Part shown: positions 8,158 through 15,640 of the stretch, one piece after another
How the letters are laid out: each line of letters opens with the position of its first letter
How positions within the stretch are numbered: the stretch's first letter is position 1
Assembly: GCA_902786505.1 (NCBI GenBank)
Contig: CADACS010000008.1
Span: forward strand, 1 to 41,136
Origin: an uncultured Planctomycetota bacterium
GTDB lineage: Bacteria; Planctomycetota; Planctomycetia; Pirellulales; Thermoguttaceae
Direction of reading: 5' to 3'
Length of the DNA stretch: 41,136 nucleotides
Notes under the pieces: model-generated
What the model was told of the DNA's origin: nothing
Seen by the model: only the letters and a program-made list of their open reading frames with translations
The model's database searches: none
Translations under genes and position numbers: made by a program

Positions 8158-9057
8158 ATGCAAATAGAAGTTGAAATTAACGGCGTTCGCCGGCAGACGA
8201 CGTCGCAAGAGCTTTTCCAGTACGCCGCAAGCGGCGCGGTCGGGCCCAAAACGCGCATCTGGATCGACGGAAAAGAGACGACGTGCGAAAACGTCAAAGG
8301 AATAACGTTCGGATCGCAGGCCGACGACCGGACGACGCGCCAATCGACCGGCCCCGACGATCCGCGAGTCGTTAAGACGCCCTATTTGAACTACTTCGTC
8401 GGCGGGCAGTCGTACCCCTATCTTATCTGCTATTTGGAGAACGGCGGATCCGTCTTCAGCTCGGCGGGCGGACGCGTCTGGATGAAAGGCCCGATCAATA
8501 CGCAGGCGAAAGCGACCGGCGGCGTGCTCAAGAGTCTCGGCCGCGCCCTGACCGGCGAAACGTTCTTTATGAGCGAATACGAAGCGTCGGGCGACGCCGA
8601 AGTCGCGTTCGCGACGAAAATGCCCGGCCAGATCGTTCCGAAATTACTCGCCGCCGGCGAATCGATCGTATGCCAAAAGCGCGCGTTTCTGGCCGGTTCC
8701 AAGGGAATTAAAATCGAAATCTTCTTCCAGAAGAAGATCGGCGCCGGATTCTTCGGCGGCGAAGGGTTCATTATGCAGAAGGTTACCGGCCCGGGAATCG
8801 TCTTTTTAGAGATCGACGGCTCCGCGTTCGACTACACGCTCGGCGCCGGCGAAACCGTTCGCTGCGACACCGGCGCGCTCGCGTGGATGGACCCGACCTG
8901 CTCGATTGAAATCAAGCTCGTCCAAGGTGGGCTCAAAGGCGTATTCTTTGGCGGCGAAGGGCTTTTCGACACGATCGTTACCGGGCCCGGCCGAGCGACC
9001 TTCCAGACGACCAACTTCAACAATCTGCTTCAGAGCGTCGCGTCCCCCAGAAAATAA
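8158..9057 (+). CDS. AIM24/TIGR00266-family protein with a GYF_2-like N-terminus
   Basis: This 299-residue protein has two parts. The first ~45 residues (VEINGVRRQTTSQELFQYAA...IWIDGK) resemble a GYF_2/DUF4339 module. The rest is the AIM24/TIGR00266 beta-sandwich, with repeated glycine-rich strands such as GAGFFGGEGF and GVFFGGEGLF. AIM24 relatives are soluble trimeric beta-prism proteins whose bacterial role is not known; the mitochondrial homologue affects inner-membrane organisation. No signal peptide or membrane helix is visible. The start at 8158 has AAGGA 8 nt upstream. Earlier in-frame codons from 8071 overlap the promoter and are rejected. The amidase genes follow after 57 nt and may be co-transcribed. 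Confidence 0.88.
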   Translation: MQIEVEINGVRRQTTSQELFQYAASGAVGPKTRIWIDGKETTCENVKGITFGSQADDRTTRQSTGPDDPRVVKTPYLNYFVGGQSYPYLICYLENGGSVFSSAGGRVWMKGPINTQAKATGGVLKSLGRALTGETFFMSEYEASGDAEVAFATKMPGQIVPKLLAAGESIVCQKRAFLAGSKGIKIEIFFQKKIGAGFFGGEGFIMQKVTGPGIVFLEIDGSAFDYTLGAGETVRCDTGALAWMDPTCSIEIKLVQGGLKGVFFGGEGLFDTIVTGPGRATFQTTNFNNLLQSVASPRK

Positions 9058-9114
9058 CGGGCCCGCTCGAAAGCTTATCCTGAATAATTCCATTCCAAAC
9101 GGAGATACAATCCT

Positions 9115-9786
9115 ATGAAGAAATTCAACTTAACGCTCGTTCTCGCGTTCGTCGCCGCCGCCGCGCTCGTCGCGTCCACAAACGCGCAAGACGCTCAAAA
9201 GAAAGAACTTCCGAAATTCAAGCAGGACGCCGTCTCGCTCTGGCTGAGCCCGTCCAATCAGATTCACAATATCGGATTCGGGGAATACCGTTCCGAAAAA
9301 GAGCGCATGAACGAAGTCGCCGACGTCGTCGAGCCGATCCTCAAAAAGCAGGGCGTCAAAGTCTATCGCAACGATCCGAACGAGAGCATTAAAGACTATA
9401 CGCGCCGCGCAAACGAGCTCAACGTCGATCTCTACTTCGCGATCCATTCCAACGCCGCGAATAAAAAGGCGCGCGGAAACGAAGTCTGGATCCACCGCCG
9501 CGGCGGAGAAGCGGAACGGTTCGCCAAACGCGTTAACGAAGCGATTATGAGCATTTACGACGGTCCGGACCGCGGAATCAAAGAGGGATACAACCGGTTC
9601 GGCGACCGCCCGCTCTGGGAAACGAGCGACTCTCATATGCCGGCGTGCCTCGTTGAAATCGCGTTCCACGACGAAGAGAAGGACGCGACTTGGATTATGG
9701 AAAATATTAAGCCGATCGGAGAAGTTCTTGCGCAGGCCGTCTTGGAACATCTCTCGGCAGAACATCCGGACGCGCTCGAAAAGTGA
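9115..9786 (+). CDS. Secreted N-acetylmuramoyl-L-alanine amidase, copy 1 of 3
   Basis: This 223-residue protein has a Sec signal peptide (MKKFNLTLVLAFVAAAALVASTNAQ) and an Amidase_3 domain. Expected zinc ligands and catalytic residues are visible: His51 (SNQIHNIGFGE), a Glu at 63 or 67, His111 (AIHSNA) and Glu181 (CLVEIAFHD). The enzyme should cleave the bond between MurNAc and the stem peptide in peptidoglycan. It lacks any SPOR, AMIN or SH3 targeting domain, so it is a minimal catalytic module. The N-terminal mature segment (KKELPKFKQDAV, then the region to about residue 105) is almost identical in all three tandem copies, while the region after IHSNA diverges (copy 1: ANKKARGNEVW, shorter by several residues). 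Confidence 0.88.
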   Translation: MKKFNLTLVLAFVAAAALVASTNAQDAQKKELPKFKQDAVSLWLSPSNQIHNIGFGEYRSEKERMNEVADVVEPILKKQGVKVYRNDPNESIKDYTRRANELNVDLYFAIHSNAANKKARGNEVWIHRRGGEAERFAKRVNEAIMSIYDGPDRGIKEGYNRFGDRPLWETSDSHMPACLVEIAFHDEEKDATWIMENIKPIGEVLAQAVLEHLSAEHPDALEK

Positions 9787-9805
9787 TTCGCGCAACTCAA
9801 TCCCG

Positions 9806-9830
9806 GCGGCGTCTCTTTACGGGGCGCCGC
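9806..9830 (+). other. Hairpin between amidase copies 1 and 2
   Basis: The 6-bp stem gcggcg (9806-9811) / cgccgc (9825-9830) has a 13-nt loop and no T run. A related hairpin recurs between copies 2 and 3, so the spacer was duplicated with the genes. It may adjust relative mRNA stability. Confidence 0.5.
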
Positions 9831-9857
9831 GCTCTCATCTGTAAAGGACAAACCGCA

Positions 9858-10547
9858 ATGAAAAATTACGCCGTTTCGTTCGCGCTCGCGTGCGCGGCCC
9901 TTTTCGCGCTGGCCGCGTCTGCAAACGCGCAAGACGCTCAGAAAAAAGAACTTCCGAAATTCAAGCAGGACGCCGTCTCCCTCTGGCTGAGCCCGTCCAA
10001 TCAGATTCACAATATCGGATTCGGCGAATACCGCTCCGAAAAGGAACGCATGAACGAAGTCGCCGACGTCGTCGAGCCGATTCTCAAAAAGCAGGGCGTC
10101 AAAGTCTATCGCAACGATCCGGAAGAGTCGATTCGCGATTATACCCGCCGCGCCAACGAGCTCAACGTCGATCTCTATCTCGCGATCCACTCCAACGCGT
10201 TCAACGGCGAAGCGCACGGCACCGTCGCGTTCTGCCACAAATTCAAGGACGCCTACGGAAACGAGACCGAAGGATACCGGTTCGCCAAACGCGTTAACGA
10301 GGCGCTCATGGAGATATATCCCCGCAATAACCGCGGCGTCGTCGAATCGTATAAGTTCTACGACGGCAAGCCGATGTGGGAGACGGGCAGCTCCAATATG
10401 CCCGCGTGCCTGGTCGAAGTCGCGTTCCACGACGAAGAAGTAGATTCCAAGTGGATTCTCGCCAATATTAAGCCGATCGGCGAACAGCTCGCCAAGGCCG
10501 TCTTGGAACATCTCGCGGCGGAACATCCGGACGCGCTTGAAAAGTAA
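9858..10547 (+). CDS. Secreted N-acetylmuramoyl-L-alanine amidase, copy 2 of 3
   Basis: This 229-residue paralogue has a different signal peptide from copy 1 (MKNYAVSFALACAALFALAASANAQ) but a nearly unchanged first catalytic half. The Amidase_3 signature residues (SNQIHNIGFGE, AIHSNA, CLVEVAFHDEE) are kept. After the metal-binding His it carries FNGEAHGTVAFCHKFKDAYGNE, shared with copy 3 and replacing the shorter segment of copy 1. The start at 9858 follows AAAGGA with about 9 nt spacing; in-frame codons from 9783 overlap copy 1 and have no ribosome site. It is probably in one transcript with copies 1 and 3. Confidence 0.88.
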   Translation: MKNYAVSFALACAALFALAASANAQDAQKKELPKFKQDAVSLWLSPSNQIHNIGFGEYRSEKERMNEVADVVEPILKKQGVKVYRNDPEESIRDYTRRANELNVDLYLAIHSNAFNGEAHGTVAFCHKFKDAYGNETEGYRFAKRVNEALMEIYPRNNRGVVESYKFYDGKPMWETGSSNMPACLVEVAFHDEEVDSKWILANIKPIGEQLAKAVLEHLAAEHPDALEK

Positions 10548-10566
10548 TTCGCACGCATCAACCTCG

Positions 10567-10594
10567 GCGGCGCTTCTTTCGGGGCGCCGCTTTT
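10567..10594 (+). terminator. Terminator-like hairpin between amidase copies 2 and 3
   Basis: A perfect 7-bp GC stem (10567-10573 with 10584-10590) is followed by TTTT. The short T tract and the ribosome site of copy 3 just downstream suggest partial termination or attenuation rather than the end of the operon. Confidence 0.5.
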
Positions 10595-10614
10595 AATCCG
10601 TAAAGGACGTCTTC

Positions 10615-11304
10615 ATGAAGAATTACGCCGTTTCGTTCGCGCTCGCGTGCGCGGCCGTTTTCGCGTTGGCCACCTCCGCAAACGCGCAAGAGGCTCAGAA
10701 AAAAGAACTTCCGAAATTCAAGCAGGACGCCGTCTCGCTTTGGCTGAGCCCGTCCAATCAGATTCACAATATCGGATTCGGAGAATACCGCTCGGAAAAA
10801 GAGCGCATGAACGAAGTCGCCGACGTCGTCGAGCCGATCCTCAAAAAGCAGGGCGTGAAGGTCTATCGCAACGACCCGGAAGAGTCGATTCGCGACTATA
10901 CCCGCCGCGCCAACGAGCTCAACGTCGACCTCTACTTCGCAATCCATTCCAACGCGTTCAACGGCACGGCGCACGGCACCGTCGCGTACTGCCATAAGTT
11001 CAAGGACGCCTACGGAAACGAGACCGAAGGATACCGGTTCGCCAAACGGATCAACGACGCCCTCATGGAAATCTATCCGCGCAATAACCGCGGCGTTAAA
11101 GAATCGTATAAGATGTACAACGGCAAGCCGATGTGGGAGACAAGCGATTCGCACATGCCCGCGTGCCTGGTAGAAATCGCGTTCCACGACAACGAAGAGG
11201 ATTCCAAGTGGATTCTCGCCAATATTCAGCCGATCGGCGAGCAGCTCGCCAAGGCCGTTCTGGAACATCTCGCGGCGGAACATCCGGACGCGCTTGAAAA
11301 GTAA
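10615..11304 (+). CDS. Secreted N-acetylmuramoyl-L-alanine amidase, copy 3 of 3
   Basis: This 229-residue protein is closest to copy 2 in signal peptide, length and the segment after the IHSNA motif (FNGTAHGTVAYCHKFKDAYGNE). It ends like both siblings with EHLAAEHPDALEK. All Amidase_3 catalytic positions are present, so all three copies look functional. The start is backed by AAAGGA 8 nt upstream. The M24 peptidase gene follows after only 18 nt, which suggests co-expression of cell-wall hydrolysis and peptide breakdown; that link is inference. Confidence 0.88.
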   Translation: MKNYAVSFALACAAVFALATSANAQEAQKKELPKFKQDAVSLWLSPSNQIHNIGFGEYRSEKERMNEVADVVEPILKKQGVKVYRNDPEESIRDYTRRANELNVDLYFAIHSNAFNGTAHGTVAYCHKFKDAYGNETEGYRFAKRINDALMEIYPRNNRGVKESYKMYNGKPMWETSDSHMPACLVEIAFHDNEEDSKWILANIQPIGEQLAKAVLEHLAAEHPDALEK

Positions 11305-11322
11305 AGAAAGCAACGACAACCA

Positions 11323-12534
11323 ATGAAAAAAGCATATCTTACCGCCGGCGTTCCCAATATCAATATGACGCTCTACTGGAAAATGCGCTTTCTGGTAGGC
11401 GATCCCGCCGCGGTACTTGAATTTGACGAAGAGCGCGCGTTCCCGGAAGCGCGCCCGAGCGAGAACCCCGATTCCGGCGCCCAGCCGGGCAAGACGCGGC
11501 TCCTCATTCTGCGCGATATCGAGAACGAACGCGCGCGCGCCAAGGCAAAGGCCGACTTCGTCGCCTGTCCCGCCGATTTCGCGCCCGAGGGCGGACTTTC
11601 CGGCGACCGCGAGATCGCGACCGCGCAAAGCGTCGCCGAAGCGTTCCGCCGCGCCGAAGTTACCCTCGTCGTCTCCGACCGATCCCTGCCGCTCGTCTAC
11701 GTCGACGCGCTCAAAAAGGCGGGCGTCGAATGCGAATGCGACGTCGACCGCGGCGTCTTTGAACGGCGCTCGAAGGACAAGTCGGAACTCGCGTACATTC
11801 ACGAAGCGCAGCTCGCTACGGAAGAGGCGATTCGGAAAGCGTGCGTGCGCATCGCGACCGCGGCCGCCGATTCCGAAGGCAAGCTCATTGCCGCGGACGG
11901 AACCCCGCTCACTTCGGAAAACGTTCGGTCCTTTATCGACCGAACCCTTTTGGACGCGGGCTATACGAACGTGCCCTCGATCGTCGCGGGCAAAAAGGAC
12001 GGGGGCGACTGCCATAACTACGGCTCCGGGCCTCTTTATACGGGCGAGCCGATTATTATCGACGTCTTCCCCATGAACAACGCGACGCTCTATAACGGCG
12101 ACTGCACGCGGACCGTCGTCCACGGCGAGATCGCGCCGATCTATCAGAAGATGCTCGACGCGGTCCGCGCCGCAAAGGCCGCCGCGACGGCGACAATTCG
12201 CGCCGGCGTCGACGGCGAAACGGTTCACCGCGCCACAATTAAAGCGCTCGAAGAACACGGGTTCGGATACGCCGCGCCCGGCACGGAAGAAGCGGAGACG
12301 GAGATACGGCTCACGCACGGGACGGGGCACGGGCTCGGCCTTTCGATTCACGAACCGCCGCTGACCGACTTCAAAGGCCCAAAACTCGTCGTAGGCGACG
12401 TCGTGTCCGTCGAGCCGGGGCTCTACAGTAAGAAGTACGGCGGAATCCGCATTGAGGATATCGTCGCGGTTACCGAGGACGGCTGCGTCAATCTTGGCTC
12501 GCCGCTCCCCGAAAAGCTCGATTGGCTCGAATGA
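11323..12534 (+). CDS. M24-family metallopeptidase (Xaa-Pro aminopeptidase-like)
   Basis: This 403-residue protein has a divergent creatinase-type N-terminal domain (to about 155) and a pita-bread catalytic domain. All five metal ligands of the family can be placed: Asp247 (IIIDVFP), Asp260 (NGDCTRT), His336 (THGTGHGLGL), Glu364 (VSVEPGLY) and Glu378 (IRIEDI). A dinuclear-metal aminopeptidase acting on Xaa-Pro or similar peptides in the cytoplasm is expected, as no signal sequence is seen. The spacing from amidase copy 3 is 18 nt, with a purine-rich aaagaaag as the likely ribosome site. A strong terminator follows. Exact substrate cannot be told from sequence. Confidence 0.9.
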   Translation: MKKAYLTAGVPNINMTLYWKMRFLVGDPAAVLEFDEERAFPEARPSENPDSGAQPGKTRLLILRDIENERARAKAKADFVACPADFAPEGGLSGDREIATAQSVAEAFRRAEVTLVVSDRSLPLVYVDALKKAGVECECDVDRGVFERRSKDKSELAYIHEAQLATEEAIRKACVRIATAAADSEGKLIAADGTPLTSENVRSFIDRTLLDAGYTNVPSIVAGKKDGGDCHNYGSGPLYTGEPIIIDVFPMNNATLYNGDCTRTVVHGEIAPIYQKMLDAVRAAKAAATATIRAGVDGETVHRATIKALEEHGFGYAAPGTEEAETEIRLTHGTGHGLGLSIHEPPLTDFKGPKLVVGDVVSVEPGLYSKKYGGIRIEDIVAVTEDGCVNLGSPLPEKLDWLE

Positions 12535-12544
12535 GCGCAAACGG

Positions 12545-12577
12545 AAGCCGCGTCCGAATTCGAACGCGGCTTTTTTA
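12545..12577 (+). terminator. Rho-independent terminator after the M24 peptidase
   Basis: Arms aagccgcgt (12545-12553) and acgcggctt (12564-12572) are complementary, and six T residues run from 12571 to 12576. Only 25 nt separate it from the next start codon, so some read-through into the next gene is likely. Confidence 0.85.
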
Positions 12578-12601
12578 TTTCCTGCCGATGAGGAAACGGT
12601 T

Positions 12602-13717
12602 ATGATTTCGACGCGCCGTTCTTTTCTACTGTCCGCGCTCGCGTTAAGTCTTGCGCCGCGCGCGTTTGCCGGCTCGGGCTCGAACGCGCCGAATAAGACC
12701 GCGCGGCCCGTTATTCATCAGACCGATCTCTACCGCCCGCACTGCGATCCGGACGACCATTTCGATCTGGCGGCCGTCTACGCGCTCTTTAAACTGGACG
12801 AAATCGACCTGCGGGGCGTCGTTCTCGACTGCCCGACCGGCGCGATTAAAGGGGCGCCCGACGTCGCCGCGATCGCGCAGTTGAATCGAATGACGCGCAA
12901 AGCCGCGCCCGCGGTCGTCGGAACCGCAACGCTCCCGGCCGCGCGCGGGGACAAGGCCCCGAATCTCGCGCCCGAAGATTCCGCCGCAATTGAATTTATA
13001 ATTGAGACGCTCGAAAAGTCGGATTCGCCCGTTCGGATTTCGATCGTTGGATCCGCGTCCGACGTCGCGATTGCGTCGGCGCGCCGGCCGGACCTCTTTG
13101 GCGAGAAATGCGCGGGCGTCTATCTTGACGCGGGCTCGGCGTTTCCGAATCCGAATAATCCGGACGAACTTGAATACAACGTCGCGCTCAATCCGCACGG
13201 ATACGCGACCCTTTTCGATCTGCCCTGCCCGCTCTACTGGTTCCCATGCTGGCATGACGCCGTCTTTAAGCCGGGCGAATACGGTTCCTACTACCGCATG
13301 AAGCAGGAGCAAGGCTTGGAAGGGATATCCGACGCGCTCGCCGGATATTTCGCCTATATGTTCAAGGCGTCCGACGACGCGGACTGGCTCGCCGCGCTCC
13401 GCAGGCCGGAACCGGAATACTGGTCCAAAATTCTCGCGGTCGAACGCGCCATGTGGTCGACCGCAAGTCTGCTCATGCTCGCCGATAAGACGGTAACGCG
13501 CGGCGGCGGAATCGTCGACCGAACCCCTGAATTTGAGTCGGGCCCAGACGCGCTCTACAGAATGGAGAACGTCGACGTTTCCTGCGACGAACGGGGCAAA
13601 ACGTCGTGGCGCCGCGCCGACGGCGAAACGAACCGAAAAATCCTGCGCATACTCGACGCGGACGCGTACCCCGTCGCTATGTGCAAGGCCCTCAACTCGC
13701 TGCTGCGAACGCTGTAA
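12602..13717 (+). CDS. Tat-exported nucleoside-hydrolase-like protein
   Basis: This 371-residue protein has a twin-arginine leader (STRRSFLLSALALSLAPRAFA). Residues 49-55 (DPDDHFD) sit where inosine/uridine-preferring nucleoside hydrolases carry their calcium-binding Asp cluster. Downstream segments VRISIVGSASDVAIA and NVALNPHGYA fit the same Rossmann-like fold (consensus ...GP.TN.A.A... and N...DP.A). The canonical DxDPGxDD order is not fully kept, so activity or substrate may differ. It probably hydrolyses an N-glycosidic bond in the periplasm. The start at 12602 has GAGGAAA upstream; earlier in-frame codons lie in the M24 gene. I am confident of export and moderately confident of the family. 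Confidence 0.78.
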   Translation: MISTRRSFLLSALALSLAPRAFAGSGSNAPNKTARPVIHQTDLYRPHCDPDDHFDLAAVYALFKLDEIDLRGVVLDCPTGAIKGAPDVAAIAQLNRMTRKAAPAVVGTATLPAARGDKAPNLAPEDSAAIEFIIETLEKSDSPVRISIVGSASDVAIASARRPDLFGEKCAGVYLDAGSAFPNPNNPDELEYNVALNPHGYATLFDLPCPLYWFPCWHDAVFKPGEYGSYYRMKQEQGLEGISDALAGYFAYMFKASDDADWLAALRRPEPEYWSKILAVERAMWSTASLLMLADKTVTRGGGIVDRTPEFESGPDALYRMENVDVSCDERGKTSWRRADGETNRKILRILDADAYPVAMCKALNSLLRTL

Positions 13718-13771
13718 CTTATTCTATTCCATACTGTTATTATTTAAACTTAACAAGGAAAGCAAAGAATC

Positions 13772-14290
13772 ATGGCTAAAAGCCTTGTCCTATTCTATTC
13801 GCGCAAAGGAACGAACTACGTAAGCGGAGAAATTAAAACGCTCGAGAAAGGAAACGCCGCTAGGATCGCCGAATATATCCAAAAGGCGGTCGGCGCAGAC
13901 GTCTTTGAAATCAAGACCGTCGAACCGTACAGCGATGATTACGCCGCGTGCGTCGAGCAGGCGCGCGCGGAATTCAAATCGAACGCGCGGCCGGAGCTCA
14001 AATCGTATCTCGAATCGCTCGACGGATATGAAACGGTCTTTGTCGTCGGCCCGAACTGGTGCGGCGTCTATCCCATGCCGGTCTATTCGCAGCTTGAACG
14101 GCTCGATTTCTCCGGCAAAATGGTCTGTTACGCCGTTTCACACGAAGGGAGCGGACTTGGCGGCGTACCGCAGACCATGCCCGGCGCGTGCAAAGGCGCG
14201 GCGTTCGGAGAGCCGCTCGCGGTACGAGGGTCGAATACGGAGAACGCGGAGCAGACCGTCGCCGAGTGGGCCAAAAAGGCGGTCGCGTAA
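13772..14290 (+). CDS. Flavodoxin family protein
   Basis: This 172-residue protein has an N-terminal phosphate-binding loop region (LVLFYSRKGTNY) typical of the long 'flavodoxin_4' style proteins. The middle has VFVVGPNWCGVYPMPV and a later VCYAVSHEGSGLGG, which frame the FMN ring. It should be a small cytoplasmic FMN electron carrier or FMN-dependent reductase. AAGGAAAG provides the ribosome site. The gene lies 54 nt after the nucleoside-hydrolase-like gene in an AT-rich gap. In this genome it could be an acceptor for low-potential electrons from the Hdr/Flox complex, but that is speculation. Confidence 0.88.
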   Translation: MAKSLVLFYSRKGTNYVSGEIKTLEKGNAARIAEYIQKAVGADVFEIKTVEPYSDDYAACVEQARAEFKSNARPELKSYLESLDGYETVFVVGPNWCGVYPMPVYSQLERLDFSGKMVCYAVSHEGSGLGGVPQTMPGACKGAAFGEPLAVRGSNTENAEQTVAEWAKKAVA

Positions 14291-14340
14291 CCGTCCGCAA
14301 TCCTCCGTTCAAAGTCCTGCGCCGGCCGATTACGCGCCTC

Positions 14341-14397
14341 GCGGCGTTTCGCCGCAGAGTTATAGGGGCGTTGACTTTTAACGAAAAACTTTACAAT
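14341..14397 (+). promoter_or_regulatory. Hairpin and candidate promoter before the third DUF1559 gene
   Basis: A tight gcggcg-ttt-cgccgc hairpin (14341-14355) follows the flavodoxin gene. Downstream, TTGACT (14371-14376) and TACAAT (14392-14397) lie 15 nt apart, a little short for a sigma-70 promoter. The remaining bases of 14291-14500 hold no gene. The predicted leader is about 95 nt. Confidence 0.4.
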
Positions 14398-14500
14398 GGA
14401 ACGCGGCGTCCGTTTTTGAACCGTTGAGCGGCGCCTATTCCGTCATGTCCCTCAATTCGTCCCTTTATCTTTCCCCAGAAAGCAAACGAGGAGTTTCAGT

Positions 14501-15580
14501 ATGAAAACGTCCCCCCGAAAGAACGGCGCGTTCACGCTCGTTGAACTGCTGGTCGTTATCGCTATTATCGGAATCCTTATCGGGCTCCTTCTGCCCGCCG
14601 TTCAGGCGGCGCGCGAAGCGGCCCGGCGCATGCAATGCACGAATAACGAAAAACAGTGGGGCGTCGCGCTTCACAACTATCACTCCGTCTTCAATAAGAT
14701 CCCGAGCCTCAACGCGACGGCCAACTCCTGCCTTTCCCCGCACGCGTACCTCACGCCCTATATCGAGCAGACGAACCTCCACTACATGCTCGATCTGAGC
14801 GTCGATCTCTATAAGTACCGCGCCGGTTCGACCCGAAGCGTACAGCTCAACGACGTCTACGTCGAGCCCGCGAGAACCGCGTTCCCCGGAACGCGATGCC
14901 CGAGCGACAGCGGAGAAAAGACCGTTACCGACGACATCAACGACGTTTACGCCACGAACAACTACGTCTACTGCGTCGGAAGCGGAACCGGCAATACGTT
15001 CCGTATGAACAGCAAACTGTCGACCGGCGACGAAGCGACGCGCGACGGCGGCCCGTCTGACGGCGCCTTCTATTTCTCCTCGAATCTGGGATTTGAATCC
15101 TTTACCGACGGGACGAGCAATTCGATGGTTCAGTCGGAATACCTCGTCGGAAAAGAGGAAAAAGACCTGACGAACATAAACTATGAGCAGATCAAAAACA
15201 ATCAGGTCATGCGCTCGATCTATATGGCGGACTATTCCCCCGCGAATATCTCCAAATACAATCAGATGCGCGACGCGACCGACGACCAGCTCGTCGCGCT
15301 CTATAACGCCGCGCCCAAATGGCGGAGCGACGTCGGGAAAGGCTGGATCGTCGGAAAATACGACTCGACCCTTTTCAACGCGTTCCTGGCGCCTAATTCG
15401 ATCTATCCGAATATTTACGTCTCGAACTACGGATTCTTCGCGGCGCGCAGCGCGCACTCCGGCGGCGTCAACGCGCTCATGGGCGACGGCGCCGTGCGCT
15501 TCGTCTCCAATACGGTCGATCTCGGCGCGTGGCGCGCGATGGCGACAATCGGCGGCGGCGAAACGCTCCCGTCGCTCTAA
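14501..15580 (+). CDS. DUF1559 prepilin-like H-X9-DG protein, third member
   Basis: This 359-residue protein has a leader [10 protein letters not shown], then FTLVELLVV and the hydrophobic helix. The residue before the conserved Phe is Ala rather than the usual Gly, which prepilin peptidases can tolerate. The globular part is clearly different from the pair at 2-2388; only the first ~50 residues are strongly conserved, down to the DNA level. The H-X9-DG motif is present near the C-terminus ([12 protein letters not shown]). AACGAGGAG serves as ribosome site. The HmuS-type gene begins 60 nt later, after a hairpin. Function is unknown. Confidence 0.94.
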   Translation: MKTSPRKNGAFTLVELLVVIAIIGILIGLLLPAVQAAREAARRMQCTNNEKQWGVALHNYHSVFNKIPSLNATANSCLSPHAYLTPYIEQTNLHYMLDLSVDLYKYRAGSTRSVQLNDVYVEPARTAFPGTRCPSDSGEKTVTDDINDVYATNNYVYCVGSGTGNTFRMNSKLSTGDEATRDGGPSDGAFYFSSNLGFESFTDGTSNSMVQSEYLVGKEEKDLTNINYEQIKNNQVMRSIYMADYSPANISKYNQMRDATDDQLVALYNAAPKWRSDVGKGWIVGKYDSTLFNAFLAPNSIYPNIYVSNYGFFAARSAHSGGVNALMGDGAVRFVSNTVDLGAWRAMATIGGGETLPSL

Positions 15581-15600
15581 TCCTTAAATTGCCTGCGACG

Positions 15601-15623
15601 CGCGGAAGGTTCCTCCTTCCGCG
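15601..15623 (+). other. Hairpin between the DUF1559 gene and the chelatase-like gene
   Basis: A perfect 9-bp stem, cgcggaagg (15601-15609) and ccttccgcg (15615-15623), has a 5-nt loop. No T run follows, so read-through into the next operon is possible. No separate promoter is evident in the 60-nt gap. Confidence 0.55.
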
Positions 15624-15640
15624 TTAGAAATTGAAGGCTT

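Noticed and set aside
10558..12540. A 660-residue minus-strand frame opposite amidase copy 3 and the M24 peptidase
   Set aside because: It runs antisense to two genes with clear catalytic motifs and shows the same low-information composition as other shadow frames.
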